NCBI GenBank assembly: GCA_934255405.1 | Contig: CAKQNT010000006.1 | Location: 35,278 to 99,277, forward strand | From: an uncultured Alphaproteobacteria bacterium | GTDB lineage: Bacteria > Pseudomonadota > Alphaproteobacteria > RF32 > CAG-239 | Length of the DNA stretch: 64,000 bases | Direction of reading: 5' to 3' | In this document: piece after piece, positions 24,077 to 33,318 of the stretch | Layout: every line of letters begins with the position of its first letter | Position numbering within the stretch: the stretch's first letter is position 1 | Made by a program: the position numbers and the translations under genes | The notes under the pieces: model-generated | Seen by the model: only the letters and a program-made list of their open reading frames with translations | Told to the model about the DNA's origin: nothing | Databases searched by the model: none

Positions 24077-24874
24077 ATGTTAGTAGATAGTCATTGCCAT
24101 CTGGACTTTGATGATTTTGAAGATGATATGGACGAAATTATAGGCCGCGCGAGAGAAAACGGAGTCAATATGATTCTGAATGCCGGCAATAATTTGGACG
24201 AGTTGCCCAATCAGTTGGCGCTTTCTGAGCAGTATCCGTTTATATATGCCGCTGTAGGTGTGCATCCACACAATGCTGCCGAATACCCGAATCTGACAGC
24301 AGAAGATATTTTGCCGCATACCAAGCACAAAAAAGTTATCGGAATCGGAGAGACCGGCTTGGATTACTATTATGACTATGCGCCTAAAGATTTACAGATA
24401 AAATTGTTGCGCGAGCACATAAGAGCGGCGCAAGAAAGCAGTTTGCCGATTATTATTCATAACCGCGATTCTGATGATGATATGGCGGCAGTTTTGGGTG
24501 AAGAATATAAGAAAAAGCCGTTTGCCGGAGTAATTCATTGCTTTAATTCTTCGAAAGAATTTGCTGAATTTGCTCTTTCTATCGGTTTTTATATTTCTGC
24601 TTCGGGAATGATTACTTTTAACAAATGCGGTGAGTTGCGGGATATTTTTGCCACGCTGCCGCTGAATCGGTTGTTGGTGGAAACAGATTCGCCGTTTTTG
24701 GCGCCGATTCCCGAACGCGGACACCGTAACGAGCCGGCGTTTGTGCGCTATACGGCCGAAAAATTGTCGCAGATAAGAGATATGTCTTTTGATGAGATTG
24801 CGCAGGTTACGTCTGATAATTTTTGCAATTTGTTCCGCAAAGCCAGTGATAAGGGGCGGAGGGACTATAAATGA
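24077..24874 (+). CDS. tatD: TatD family metal-dependent hydrolase (DNase)
   Basis: 265 residues. The TIM-barrel amidohydrolase motifs are DSHCHLDF (residues 3-10), AVGVHPHNA (about 59-67), IGIGETGLDYYY (about 90-101), IIIHNRDSDDD (about 130-140) and VETDSPFLAP (about 200-209). TatD proteins are 3'-5' DNA exonucleases, and the physiological substrate in this organism is not known. The ATG follows AAGAGGAAG. It overlaps the next gene by four bases. The order holB-tatD-MBL hydrolase is widespread in alphaproteobacteria. Confidence 0.94.
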   Translation: MLVDSHCHLDFDDFEDDMDEIIGRARENGVNMILNAGNNLDELPNQLALSEQYPFIYAAVGVHPHNAAEYPNLTAEDILPHTKHKKVIGIGETGLDYYYDYAPKDLQIKLLREHIRAAQESSLPIIIHNRDSDDDMAAVLGEEYKKKPFAGVIHCFNSSKEFAEFALSIGFYISASGMITFNKCGELRDIFATLPLNRLLVETDSPFLAPIPERGHRNEPAFVRYTAEKLSQIRDMSFDEIAQVTSDNFCNLFRKASDKGRRDYK

Positions 24875-25659
24875 GTTATGTCATTTTTGCCGGCACGGGC
24901 GCTGCCCCCGGAGTTCCGTCTTTGAGCAATGGTTGGGGATTTTGCGATAAGGATAATCCGCGCAATGTGCGCCGCCGTATCGGCACATATTATAATTTTA
25001 ACGGTACGGAAATTTTGGTGGATACATCGCCGGATTTGCGGATGCAACTGTTGGATAATCAAATCAGAAGACTTGATGCGGTGCTCTATACTCACTCACA
25101 CGCTGATCATTTGCATGGTATAGATGATTTGCGGGAGATAAATCGTATCAACCATTGCAATCTGGATTTTTATGCGGTTGCAGATGTTCTTTCTACAATT
25201 AAAAAACGTTTTGGGTATCTTATATCTTCTCCTAAAAAGGTCAAAAATGTAATAAGTTCTCCGAGTTTGGTTGGTCACAAGGTTAAGTGTAATCATGAAT
25301 TTTGGATCAAAGATGTAAAGATTACGCCGCTGAAACTATGCGGACACAATGTGCCGTCTAATGGCTATTTGTTTAATGACGGAGAGGTTGCCCACATTGC
25401 TGATTTTAAGAAGATGCCGTCTTCGACGATTAAACAGCTTACGCAGCACAAGGTAAAACTTTTGGTGTTGCCGCTGACGACTCCATACGGGCAAACCTAC
25501 CACGCCGGTTGGAATGAAATTTTGGCTTATATAGAAAAAATTAATCCTGAGAAGGTTATTATTAACCACATGGCAACCGAATGTGATTATGATGCTTTGT
25601 TGAAAGCAGCTCCGGAAAACGTTATTCCGGCGTATGATAATATGAAGATAGAACTATAA
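24871..25659 (+). CDS. PhnP-like metallo-beta-lactamase-fold hydrolase
   Basis: 262 residues. The MBL metal site THSHADHLHGIDDLR lies at about residues 72-86. Further ligands are HIADF (about 177) and HMATECDY (about 236). An N-terminal GTGAAPGVPSL and a C-x2-3-type segment precede it. The family includes PhnP, a cyclic phosphodiesterase, but the protein sits with tatD rather than phosphonate genes, so a nucleic-acid or nucleotide substrate is equally likely. ATGA overlap with tatD. Confidence 0.88.
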   Translation: MSYVIFAGTGAAPGVPSLSNGWGFCDKDNPRNVRRRIGTYYNFNGTEILVDTSPDLRMQLLDNQIRRLDAVLYTHSHADHLHGIDDLREINRINHCNLDFYAVADVLSTIKKRFGYLISSPKKVKNVISSPSLVGHKVKCNHEFWIKDVKITPLKLCGHNVPSNGYLFNDGEVAHIADFKKMPSSTIKQLTQHKVKLLVLPLTTPYGQTYHAGWNEILAYIEKINPEKVIINHMATECDYDALLKAAPENVIPAYDNMKIEL

Positions 25660-25672
25660 AGGAATAAATAAA

Positions 25673-26527
25673 ATGTTGTGTATATACCATATTGCGGATC
25701 ATGACGGCAAGGGCTCTGCTGCCATTGTCAAACGCAAATTTCCCGAAGCAGAAGTTATGGGATTGAATCACGATATGGATATACCGTTTGAAGAAATTCG
25801 CAAACATGATAAAATTGTTATCTGCGATATTGCTTTGCCATTGGATTTTATGTTTGAATTAAACGAAACTAAAGATTTGACTTGGATTGATCATCATGCC
25901 TCGGTTATTTATATGTATGACAAGGCTATGGCTAAAGGCGGACAAAAAGAGATTAAAGGGTTGCGTCGGATTGGAACGGCGGCTATACGTTTGACCTGGG
26001 AATATTTTAATCCGCAGGTTCCGGCTCCGGAAGGCGTGGTGCTGCTGGGGCTGAACGATGTTTTTGATTTGCGCGATCAGCGGGTGCGGCCGTTTGAATA
26101 TGCGTTCCAATCTTTGGGCGTAAATCGTCCAACCGATGACACGTGGGATTCTTTGCTCGACGGCACCTTAAATATTGAGGAAATGGTCGAAAAAGGAAAT
26201 TGTATATTGTCATGGATAAAAATCCGCAATATCCGTTTGGTGCATAGTATGGCTTTTGACAGCAAATATATGGGGTATAAATGCATTTGCGCCAATATGC
26301 CGCAGGGGTATTCGGAGTTTTTTGATTCGGTGCCGAATATTAAGGATTATGATTTTATGTGTAACTTCTATATGAACCGAAATAATTTGTGGAATTTGTC
26401 ATTCTATACAACCAAAGACAATGTTGATGTTTCTAAAATTGCCGCAACTTTCGGCGGCGGCGGGCATGTTAGAGCGGCCGGAGCGTCCAAACTCAAAAAA
26501 CTGCCGGAGTTTTTATCAAAAATTTAA
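25673..26527 (+). CDS. DHH-family phosphoesterase
   Basis: 284 residues. DHH motifs are HIADHDGKGSAA (residues 6-17), VICDIALP (about 49-56) and WIDHHASVIY (about 71-80). The C-terminal DHHA1 motif FGGGGHVRAAGA lies at about 261-272. Relatives hydrolyse short RNAs (NrnB) or cyclic/linear dinucleotides, and no transmembrane or CBS domain is present. The substrate is therefore uncertain, with oligoribonuclease or pAp-type activity most likely by family. It follows the PhnP-like gene by 13 bases with AAAGGAATAAATAAA before the ATG, and a terminator follows. Confidence 0.85.
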   Translation: MLCIYHIADHDGKGSAAIVKRKFPEAEVMGLNHDMDIPFEEIRKHDKIVICDIALPLDFMFELNETKDLTWIDHHASVIYMYDKAMAKGGQKEIKGLRRIGTAAIRLTWEYFNPQVPAPEGVVLLGLNDVFDLRDQRVRPFEYAFQSLGVNRPTDDTWDSLLDGTLNIEEMVEKGNCILSWIKIRNIRLVHSMAFDSKYMGYKCICANMPQGYSEFFDSVPNIKDYDFMCNFYMNRNNLWNLSFYTTKDNVDVSKIAATFGGGGHVRAAGASKLKKLPEFLSKI

Positions 26528-26536
26528 GCTTAAACA

Positions 26537-26562
26537 AAAGCCTGTTGATCAGGCTTTTTTGT
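26537..26562 (+). terminator. Intrinsic terminator after the DHH gene
   Basis: AAAGCCTG (26537-26544), loop TTGAT, CAGGCTTT (26550-26557), then TTT. It closes the long plus-strand run that starts with the MltB-like gene. Confidence 0.85.
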
Positions 26563-26596
26563 TGGCAAAAATCCTGCAATTCCGGTTTTTTTATGC

Positions 26597-26624
26597 TTGA
26601 GATATTTGGAAAATGTTGTAAAAT
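26597..26624 (+). promoter_or_regulatory. Candidate promoter of metG
   Basis: TTGAGA (26597-26602), 16 bases, TAAAAT (26619-26624), 45 bases before the metG start. Confidence 0.5.
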
Positions 26625-26668
26625 CGCTCCCGTAAAAACAAGAACAAATAAATTCGGAGATTTTATAA

Positions 26669-28366
26669 ATGTCTAAAGTACTGATTACCTCGGCGTTGCC
26701 ATATATTAACGGCGTTCCGCACCTTGGCCACATGGTTGGCTGTCTGCTGCCATCTGATATCTATGCGCGCTATATGCGAATGCAGGGTAATGATGTGCTT
26801 TATATTGCCGGTACCGATGAACACGGCACAACTTCTGAGGTTGGTGCCCTCAAAGAGGGAATGGACGTCCAGTCTTATTGCGATATGTATCATGCCCGCC
26901 ATGCTCAGACTTATAAGGACTTTAATCTTTCGTTTGATTATTTTGGGCGCACTTCCAGCGAACAGAACAAAAAAGCGACATATCATATTTTTGAGCAGTT
27001 GGATAAAAACGGCTTTATAGAAGAGCGCACAATCAAACAAGTTTATTCGGTTGATGATAAAATGTTTTTGGCTGATCGCTACATTACCGGCACGTGCCCT
27101 TATTGCGGCTATGAAAAAGCCCGCGGCGACCAGTGTGAAAATTGCACCAAAGTATTGGAACCGACAGATTTGATTAATCCTAAAAGCTCAATTTCCGGTT
27201 CGACTAATCTGGAAGTTAGAGAGACCAAACACCTGTTTTTGAATCTGCCTAAAATTGAACAACGTCTGAGCGAATGGCTCAAGACCAAAGAGCCGTTCTG
27301 GCCTGATGTGGCATATACTATTGCTCAGAAATGGCTCAAAGAAGGACTGCAGCCGCGTTGTATTACCCGTGACCTTAAATGGGGTTTTCCGGTAAACAAA
27401 GAGGGATATGAAGACAAAGTATTTTATGTTTGGTTTGATGCGCCAATCGGCTATATCGGCATTACCATGGAATGGGCAGATCAGAATCCGGCAGAGCGGA
27501 ATTGGAAAGATTGGTGGCTTGATGCCAAAGATGTCCGCTATGTGGAATTTATGGGCAAGGACAACGTTCCTTATCACTCAATTACATTTCCGGCGACCTT
27601 GCTCGGCACCGGCGAAAACTGGACGATGGTAGATTATCTTAAGGGTATGAGCTATCTGACTTATGAGGGTGGCAAATTCTCTAAGTCAGAAAAACGCGGA
27701 ATCTTTGCGGAAGACGCAATCAAGGAATTTCCGGCAGATTATTGGCGCTATTGGTTGATGAGCAATGCTCCGGAGGGTTCGGATTCTTCGTTTAGCTTTG
27801 ATTTGTTTGCGTCCGTAATCAACAAAGACCTTAATGGCGTGTTGGGTAACTTTGTTTCTCGCGTGCTGAAGATGACATCTTCTAAGCTGGGCGATACGGT
27901 TCCGGCTTGTGCCGAGTTGACCACGGCGGAAAAAGACCTGATTGCCAATTTACAAACCAGAGTTAATGACTATTTCAAATATATGGATGAGATGGAATTT
28001 CGCAAGGCGATGAACGAGTTGCGAGCAATTTGGGTTGAGGGCAACAACTATATTTCAACTACCGAGCCATGGACGGTTATTAAGACAGATGCCACTCGCG
28101 CGGCAGCTATTTTGAATATATGTATTAACCTGATTCGCATTTTTGCGATTTTGAGCGCGCCGGTTATGCCTGCTGTTTCTGCCGCTATGCTGGAACGTTT
28201 GGGCTTGAAGGCGGAGGATATGCCGTCGCTTAAAGGCTTTGATGTGGCTGAAGAAATTGCCGCCGTTAAAGCGGGCGCTCCGTTTACAATAGGCGATGCG
28301 CTGTTTGAGCGGATTACTCCGGAACGGGTTGAAGAACTTAAACAAAAATATGGGAGCCAAAAATAA
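26669..28366 (+). CDS. metG: Methionyl-tRNA synthetase
   Basis: 565 residues. Class I synthetase motifs are VPHLGHMVG (HIGH equivalent, about residues 14-22) and KFSKSEKRG (KMSKS equivalent, about 332-340). A CPYCG...CENC zinc knuckle (about 143-160) lies in the connective domain, and the alpha-helical anticodon domain is present. It has no C-terminal tRNA-binding (Trbp111) extension, consistent with its 565-residue length. It charges initiator and elongator tRNA-Met. The stop overlaps the start of the next gene by one base. Confidence 0.97.
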   Translation: MSKVLITSALPYINGVPHLGHMVGCLLPSDIYARYMRMQGNDVLYIAGTDEHGTTSEVGALKEGMDVQSYCDMYHARHAQTYKDFNLSFDYFGRTSSEQNKKATYHIFEQLDKNGFIEERTIKQVYSVDDKMFLADRYITGTCPYCGYEKARGDQCENCTKVLEPTDLINPKSSISGSTNLEVRETKHLFLNLPKIEQRLSEWLKTKEPFWPDVAYTIAQKWLKEGLQPRCITRDLKWGFPVNKEGYEDKVFYVWFDAPIGYIGITMEWADQNPAERNWKDWWLDAKDVRYVEFMGKDNVPYHSITFPATLLGTGENWTMVDYLKGMSYLTYEGGKFSKSEKRGIFAEDAIKEFPADYWRYWLMSNAPEGSDSSFSFDLFASVINKDLNGVLGNFVSRVLKMTSSKLGDTVPACAELTTAEKDLIANLQTRVNDYFKYMDEMEFRKAMNELRAIWVEGNNYISTTEPWTVIKTDATRAAAILNICINLIRIFAILSAPVMPAVSAAMLERLGLKAEDMPSLKGFDVAEEIAAVKAGAPFTIGDALFERITPERVEELKQKYGSQK

Positions 28367-29160
28367 TGATAAAGCGCCGCAGAGAAAGAGATGATGACTA
28401 TATCGGTCCGTTGAGAGGCTGGCCGAAGTTTTTTCATCGTCTGTTTTTGCTGGTAACATTTCCGCTACGTAAGCCGCTGTGGACTTTGTTGGTTTTGTTG
28501 GTGATGTTTTTGGCTCCGACTTTTCGCGGTATCAAACCGGCAGAAGTACATTTGTGGTATTGGCAGCAGCTTAAGAGCTCATCTGATGCCATCAGCACCA
28601 CGGTTGCCGACAAGGCCAAAACTATTACTGACAGTCTGCCGATGGTTGCGGTTCCTGAATCTGAGAATCCGCCGGCAAAAGTTGTGGAAGTGCCAGTTAA
28701 AAAAAGTTCGCGCACTATGTTTGAACAGGCAAAATCAGCTCCGGTGATTGTGCCGGAGGCGTTGCAAAATATGGCTCCGGTAGTGGCAAAAGAGCCTGCG
28801 AGCGCAGTTTTGCCGGCTGCTGTTTCGCAGCAAACCGAACCGGTAAAAAAGAAACTTCCGCTCAAATATTTGGAAAAACCGCAAGCTGTTTCCGGCGCCG
28901 CAACGATTATCAGTGCAAATGAGCTCAAAATCGGCTCTATCGCAATGTTTATGCATGGTGTTTATGCTGATCCCAAGTCTGCAAACGGGGCGGCCGCTTT
29001 TGAATTTTTGTATAGCGAAACGTTGAACAAAAATGTATTTTGCCAAATTGTGGCCTATACCTATCAGGGAGTTGCTACAGCGCTCTGCAGTGTTGATGGT
29101 ATAAACCTGAATCGCGAGTTGGTTAAACGCGGATTATCTAAAAACGTTGCTTTGGATTAG
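28366..29160 (+). CDS. Membrane-anchored protein with degenerate SNase-like C-terminus
   Basis: 264 residues. A very basic N-terminus (MIKRRRER) precedes one membrane segment (about residues 40-56), then a Pro/Ala/Val-rich linker to about residue 190. The C-terminal domain (about 195-264) reads like the last part of a thermonuclease fold (GVATALCSVDGINLNRELVKRGLSKNVAL, split). The catalytic Arg-Glu-Arg set of active nucleases is not visible, so nuclease activity is unlikely. It is coupled to metG by a TAATG overlap. Function unknown; orientation suggests a domain on the periplasmic side. Confidence 0.65.
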   Translation: MIKRRRERDDDYIGPLRGWPKFFHRLFLLVTFPLRKPLWTLLVLLVMFLAPTFRGIKPAEVHLWYWQQLKSSSDAISTTVADKAKTITDSLPMVAVPESENPPAKVVEVPVKKSSRTMFEQAKSAPVIVPEALQNMAPVVAKEPASAVLPAAVSQQTEPVKKKLPLKYLEKPQAVSGAATIISANELKIGSIAMFMHGVYADPKSANGAAAFEFLYSETLNKNVFCQIVAYTYQGVATALCSVDGINLNRELVKRGLSKNVALD

Positions 29161-29172
29161 GAGATAGTTCCG

Positions 29173-30606
29173 ATGTGGCAACCGGTATTAATGATAAGCG
29201 GATACTTTATCAGCGTATTGGGGCTGTCAATGTTGCTGCCGGCCGCTTTAGATATTTATTATACCGGAAGCAATTGGTCTTTGTTTGTTACCTCGGCGAT
29301 TGTTTCTTTGTTTATCGGTTTGTCTTTATTTTTGGCAAACAACAATAAACTGCGGAATATTACTTTGCAGCAGGGCTATCTTTTAACGGTAACCAGCTGG
29401 TTTTCGGTGGCGTTGCTGGCAGCGCTGCCTTTTTTGCTATATGGCACCAATCTTGCTGATGCTGTTTTTGAGGCCGCTTCCGGAATCAGCACTACCGGTG
29501 CGACAATTTATCCTAATGTGGAAAAACTGCCCCATTCAATTTTGCTGTGGCGGGCATTGTTGCATGGATTGGGAGGGGTAGGAATTGTGATTTTTGCAAT
29601 TGCCCTAATGCCGTTTTTGGGAATTGGCGGTATGCAGATTTTTCAACGCGAAAATTCTGATGTTAATGAGAAGTTTTTGCCTAAAATCAGCTATATAGCT
29701 AAAAGGATTATTATTGTCTATATAACGCTGATTGCGCTGTGTCTGTTGGCGCTTAAATTTGCCGGAATGGGGTGGTTTGATGCTTTGTGCCAAAGTGTTT
29801 CAACTATTGCTACCGGAGGATTTTCAACCAAAAATGCCTCTATTGGGGCTTTTCATAGTCCAACCATAGAATGGGTGCTGACTGTCTTTATGTTTTTGGG
29901 AGCAATTCCATTGACCTTGTATCACAGTTTATTGGCAACCAAGAATTTTCATTCCCTGCGCACATCGCAAGTTGCGGTTTTTGCAAAAGTTTTGGGACTG
30001 TATATTGCCGGAGTTGCTTTGTGGCTTTGGTGGAGCGGGATTTATGACTTTTCAACGGCGTTGCGGCAGGCGGCTTTTAATGTAACTTCGGTTGTTACGA
30101 CCACCGGATTTGCCACCACCGATTATTTGAATTGGAGCATATTTGCCGGCACAGTGTTTATTATATTTTCTTTGACTGGCGGATGTACCGGTTCTACCTC
30201 TGGCTCAATCAAGATATTTCGTTGGCAGGTGGTGTTTGCCCAACTAAAGAGCTCCTTTATTGCCACTACCGAGCCTAACCGAGTGGCGCCGCTCAAAATC
30301 GGGGCAGGAGCTATCAGTCCGCAGGTTTCTTCTTCAATTTTTATATTTTTGGCGGTATATTGTTTCAGCGTTGCGATATTGACATTTATAGTGTCAATTT
30401 GCGGTTATGATTTTGTGACTGCTTTCAGCGCGGTAATTGCCTGTATCACCAACAGTGGTCCGGCAATAACTCAGGCTATTGGGCCAAGTGGAACCTATGC
30501 CGAAATGTCCGACACGGTAAAATATATATTGTCTTTTGCAATGATACTCGGTCGTTTGGAAGTTATGACGGTGCTGGTAATCTTTACCAAAAACTTTTGG
30601 CGCTGA
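29173..30606 (+). CDS. trkH: TrkH-type potassium uptake membrane protein
   Basis: 477 residues with about ten hydrophobic segments. TrkH is the K+ channel subunit of Trk. Selectivity-filter repeats are recognisable: EAASGISTTGATIY (about residues 97-110), SVSTIATGGFSTKNAS (about 211-226), NVTSVVTTTGFATTDY (about 305-320) and a fourth near SAVIACITNSGPA (about 418-430). The regulatory NAD-binding TrkA subunit is not in the window. It ends at the base before the convergent DUF2155 gene ends, so the two are tail to tail with no spacer and no terminator. Confidence 0.92.
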   Translation: MWQPVLMISGYFISVLGLSMLLPAALDIYYTGSNWSLFVTSAIVSLFIGLSLFLANNNKLRNITLQQGYLLTVTSWFSVALLAALPFLLYGTNLADAVFEAASGISTTGATIYPNVEKLPHSILLWRALLHGLGGVGIVIFAIALMPFLGIGGMQIFQRENSDVNEKFLPKISYIAKRIIIVYITLIALCLLALKFAGMGWFDALCQSVSTIATGGFSTKNASIGAFHSPTIEWVLTVFMFLGAIPLTLYHSLLATKNFHSLRTSQVAVFAKVLGLYIAGVALWLWWSGIYDFSTALRQAAFNVTSVVTTTGFATTDYLNWSIFAGTVFIIFSLTGGCTGSTSGSIKIFRWQVVFAQLKSSFIATTEPNRVAPLKIGAGAISPQVSSSIFIFLAVYCFSVAILTFIVSICGYDFVTAFSAVIACITNSGPAITQAIGPSGTYAEMSDTVKYILSFAMILGRLEVMTVLVIFTKNFWR

Positions 30607-31476
30607 TTATTCGCCGGCCAGAGCCTCGGCACTCAATTCTGAATTATCTTCTTCATCTTCAAAACTGATAAAGCCATCTTCTTCGGGAGTTTCAGCAGCG
30701 GTTTCCGGTTTGGCTGCCGATTCTGTTGTTGTAATCGGTTCGGTTTCTGCTGTTGGCGCCGGCTCGGGTGCAGTCTCAGATGCAGGTTCAGTCTCTACTT
30801 GTTCAATTTGCAACAGAGCTTTGGGAGCGCCATCTTCTTCCACCGTATTTTCATCGGCACCGGTCACTACTACAGATACAACCTCTTGAGGCTGAGGTTT
30901 TTCAGCCGCGTTTTCGGGAGCTGCGGTTACGCTTTGTTCTGCCGTTGATGTTGCCGGAGCAGAGGTTTCAACCGTGACGTCTGCAGCAGTTTTGTTGTCT
31001 GCTTCCGGCAGAGCGCTTTCGGTTAATTGCATAGGTACATTATCTCGTTTTGCAAGCTCATCAGGAGTCAAAAGTTTTTTGCCTTTGGTATCTGTATTGT
31101 AGCATTTGAGCAACCACACATCATAAATCGGGTGTTCTACCGCGTTTAGGGCAGGGGTGGAAGACATCATCCATCCTTTGAATATATTTACCGGTTTTTC
31201 GGGATTATAGTTGTCTACAACATCTACAAAGGCTGTGTTTTCAGGGGTTTCTTCCGGCGAGCGGGTAACGCATTTGCGCACAACAATAGAAAAACTCCCG
31301 AATTGAACTTCACCATCGACCGGAACATCAATCTCACTGACCCGTCCGGTGATTTTATCCATAGCCTGCATACGCGCGGTGTTGGTATCTATATTAGCGG
31401 CTGCAGCCAACCCAGTTGACAGCAAGAGTGCTAAGGCCGTGTCGGCAAAGAGCTTATTTGTTTTCATCAGAGCCAT
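30607..31476 (-). CDS. DUF2155 domain protein, secreted
   Basis: 289 residues with a signal peptide (about residues 8-27, ending in GLAAA). The DUF2155 core (about 30-130: MDKITGRVSEIDVPVDG, FSIVVRKCVTRSPEETPENTAFVDV, IFKGWMMSSTPALNAVEHPIYDVWLLKC, each only a fragment of the domain) has two conserved cysteines. A long acidic Glu/Ala/Thr/Pro tail fills the rest. The domain is common in alphaproteobacteria and of unknown function. The start overlaps the end of the MlaD gene by 23 bases (or 14 if Met4 is used), which supports co-translation with the MlaD pair. Confidence 0.85.
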   Translation of the reverse strand: MALMKTNKLFADTALALLLSTGLAAAANIDTNTARMQAMDKITGRVSEIDVPVDGEVQFGSFSIVVRKCVTRSPEETPENTAFVDVVDNYNPEKPVNIFKGWMMSSTPALNAVEHPIYDVWLLKCYNTDTKGKKLLTPDELAKRDNVPMQLTESALPEADNKTAADVTVETSAPATSTAEQSVTAAPENAAEKPQPQEVVSVVVTGADENTVEEDGAPKALLQIEQVETEPASETAPEPAPTAETEPITTTESAAKPETAAETPEEDGFISFEDEEDNSELSAEALAGE

Positions 31477-31918
31477 TGTCAGTTACCATAAAGATAATTT
31501 CGCCGACCATATCTTCCAGAGTCTTGAAATCTTTGGTGTTTTTCATAATATCGCCGTCTTTCAAGAACTCTTTGTCGTGTCCGGGTTCAATCTTGATAAA
31601 TTTATCGCCAACCAAACCATCACTGACAATTGCCGCTTCGCTGTCAACCGGCAGATGAATGTCTGAAGACAAACTCATTTTGACTTCGGCGGTATAATCT
31701 TCGTCATCAAGTGACTGCCCAATTACAGTTCCAACCTTAATACCGTTGATGCGCACATCGGAGCCGACCGTCAAACCGCCGACTTTGAGAAATTTTGCAG
31801 TTACGTTGTAGCCTTTTACCACCTGCAAATCAGATACATTATAGGCAAAATAGGCAAAGAACGCCGCTACTGCCAATACCACAATACCCATAATTGTTTC
31901 AACCGGTCTTTTGTTCAT
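31454..31918 (-). CDS. mlaD: MlaD-like protein 2 (MCE domain)
   Basis: 154 residues. One N-terminal membrane helix (about residues 9-27) is followed by a single MCE domain: FLKVGGLTVGSDVRINGIKVGTV (split, about 43-65), then SEAAIVSDGLVGDKFIKIEPG (about 94-114). MlaD binds phospholipid in the Mla pathway, which moves phospholipids between the outer and inner membranes. The start shares a base with the stop of the upstream MlaD-like gene. The permease and ATPase (mlaE, mlaF) are not nearby. Confidence 0.9.
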   Translation of the reverse strand: MNKRPVETIMGIVVLAVAAFFAYFAYNVSDLQVVKGYNVTAKFLKVGGLTVGSDVRINGIKVGTVIGQSLDDEDYTAEVKMSLSSDIHLPVDSEAAIVSDGLVGDKFIKIEPGHDKEFLKDGDIMKNTKDFKTLEDMVGEIIFMVTDNGSDENK

Positions 31919-32433
31919 TATTTGTCTCCTAAATTTTTATTTGATTTGCGGTTAGCTTTGCCGATACCAATGATTCTATCCAGCAGCTCATCAATGACCA
32001 TCGCGTCCTGCGTATAAGCAAATTCGCCGCCGGCAGGAATCATGTCTTCTGATCCGCCGGGTTCAATTTCAATGTATTTTGCGCCCATAATACCGGAGCT
32101 GACGATAGACGCGCTGCTGTCATCGGGTAATTTGACAGTGTCTTTGATTTCGAGTGTTAAAATAGCTTTAAAGTTGTCGTCCAATCGGGCGCTTACCACT
32201 TTGCCGACATTCATACCGGCCAAACGCACCAAATCGCCGACAAGCAGCCCGTCTGTGCGGTTGAAACGCGCTTCAATCGGGTAATAATTACCTTCTTCCA
32301 GATGGGTAACCCGACGGTTGGCCATAATCCAAAATGCCACAATTACCAAAATTCCGAGAGCCACTCCAAAACCGATTTTCAGGTATTTGGTTTCTTCGCG
32401 GCTGTAAGCCTCTTTTATCAGCATAATCAACAA
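31918..32433 (-). CDS. MlaD-like protein 1 (MCE domain)
   Basis: 171 residues. A membrane helix (about residues 21-40) is followed by one MCE domain: ARFNRTDGLLVGDLVRLAGMNVGKV (split, about 55-79) and SSASIVSSGIMGAKYIEIEPGG (split, about 105-126). It is a paralogue of the adjacent MlaD but clearly diverged. Starts at Met1 or Met4 (32424) are both possible. A diverged pair might form a mixed MCE ring, which is inference. The gene is first in a three-gene minus-strand operon. Confidence 0.85.
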   Translation of the reverse strand: MLIMLIKEAYSREETKYLKIGFGVALGILVIVAFWIMANRRVTHLEEGNYYPIEARFNRTDGLLVGDLVRLAGMNVGKVVSARLDDNFKAILTLEIKDTVKLPDDSSASIVSSGIMGAKYIEIEPGGSEDMIPAGGEFAYTQDAMVIDELLDRIIGIGKANRKSNKNLGDK

Positions 32434-32601
32434 TCCTTTTGTTCAAATCTGATAATATTCATAATGCAAAATAAATATTTTGTCACCAATATTTTGAAAA
32501 ATGAAAATAGTTGTTAAAGAAAACTGAAAATAACTGTTAATGTCATTATTTAACTAATATAATATTTTTGCCAAACAAAAAGCAAATATGGAAATAATAC
32601 T

Positions 32602-33318
32602 ATGTTGGTTGTGAAAAACTTATTAAAATCTTTTGCCGATATAAAAGCCGTAAACAAGGTCAATTTTTGTCTTGAAGATAATGGCGTAACGGCTTTGCTC
32701 GGGCCAAACGGAGCGGGAAAAACTACTTTGTTCCGCCTGATTTGCGGATATATTGCGGCAGACAGCGGGGAGATTTTGATAAATGGGCACAATATTGAAA
32801 CGGAGCGGCTGGCGGCGCTCAGGTCTTTTGCCTATGTGCCGGAATCCGGCTCTTTGTATCCGGAAATGACAGTTGCCGAGTATCTTAATTTTATGGCTAA
32901 AATTCATAACTTGTCGGAACAAAATTTTGTGGATAATTTGGCTTCTTTGAGTTGGGAGCTCGGCTTGCGCGGGATTATGAGCCAAAAATGCGAAGTCTTG
33001 TCTAAAGGTTTTAAGCGGAGAGTGGCGTTGGCCGGAGCGCTAATCCATCGTCCGCAAACCTTGTTGCTGGATGAACCTACTGAGGGGCTTGATCCGAATC
33101 AGAAGTTTTTGGTCAGAGATTTTTTGCGCAATTACGGGCGGCGCCATACCGTATTTATTTCCACCCATATTATGGAAGAAGTTGAAGCCTATGCAGACAG
33201 AGTATTGTTGCTGCATCGCGGCAAGCTTATTTGTGATACTACCCCTGACGGGCTTAAGAGCCTCACGCCTTCCAATGATATAGAAACCGCGTTTAGATCC
33301 GTTACTTTTGAAAAATGA
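32602..33318 (+). CDS. ABC transporter ATP-binding protein, GldA/NatA type
   Basis: 238 residues. Walker A GPNGAGKTT (about residues 34-42), signature LSKGFKRRVALAGAL (about 134-148) and Walker B LLLDEPTEGLDP (about 154-165) are complete. The signature LSKGF instead of LSGGQ is typical of the GldA/CcmA-like exporters. It drives the ABC-2 permease encoded by the next gene, with which it overlaps by four bases (ATGA). Confidence 0.92.
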   Translation: MLVVKNLLKSFADIKAVNKVNFCLEDNGVTALLGPNGAGKTTLFRLICGYIAADSGEILINGHNIETERLAALRSFAYVPESGSLYPEMTVAEYLNFMAKIHNLSEQNFVDNLASLSWELGLRGIMSQKCEVLSKGFKRRVALAGALIHRPQTLLLDEPTEGLDPNQKFLVRDFLRNYGRRHTVFISTHIMEEVEAYADRVLLLHRGKLICDTTPDGLKSLTPSNDIETAFRSVTFEK

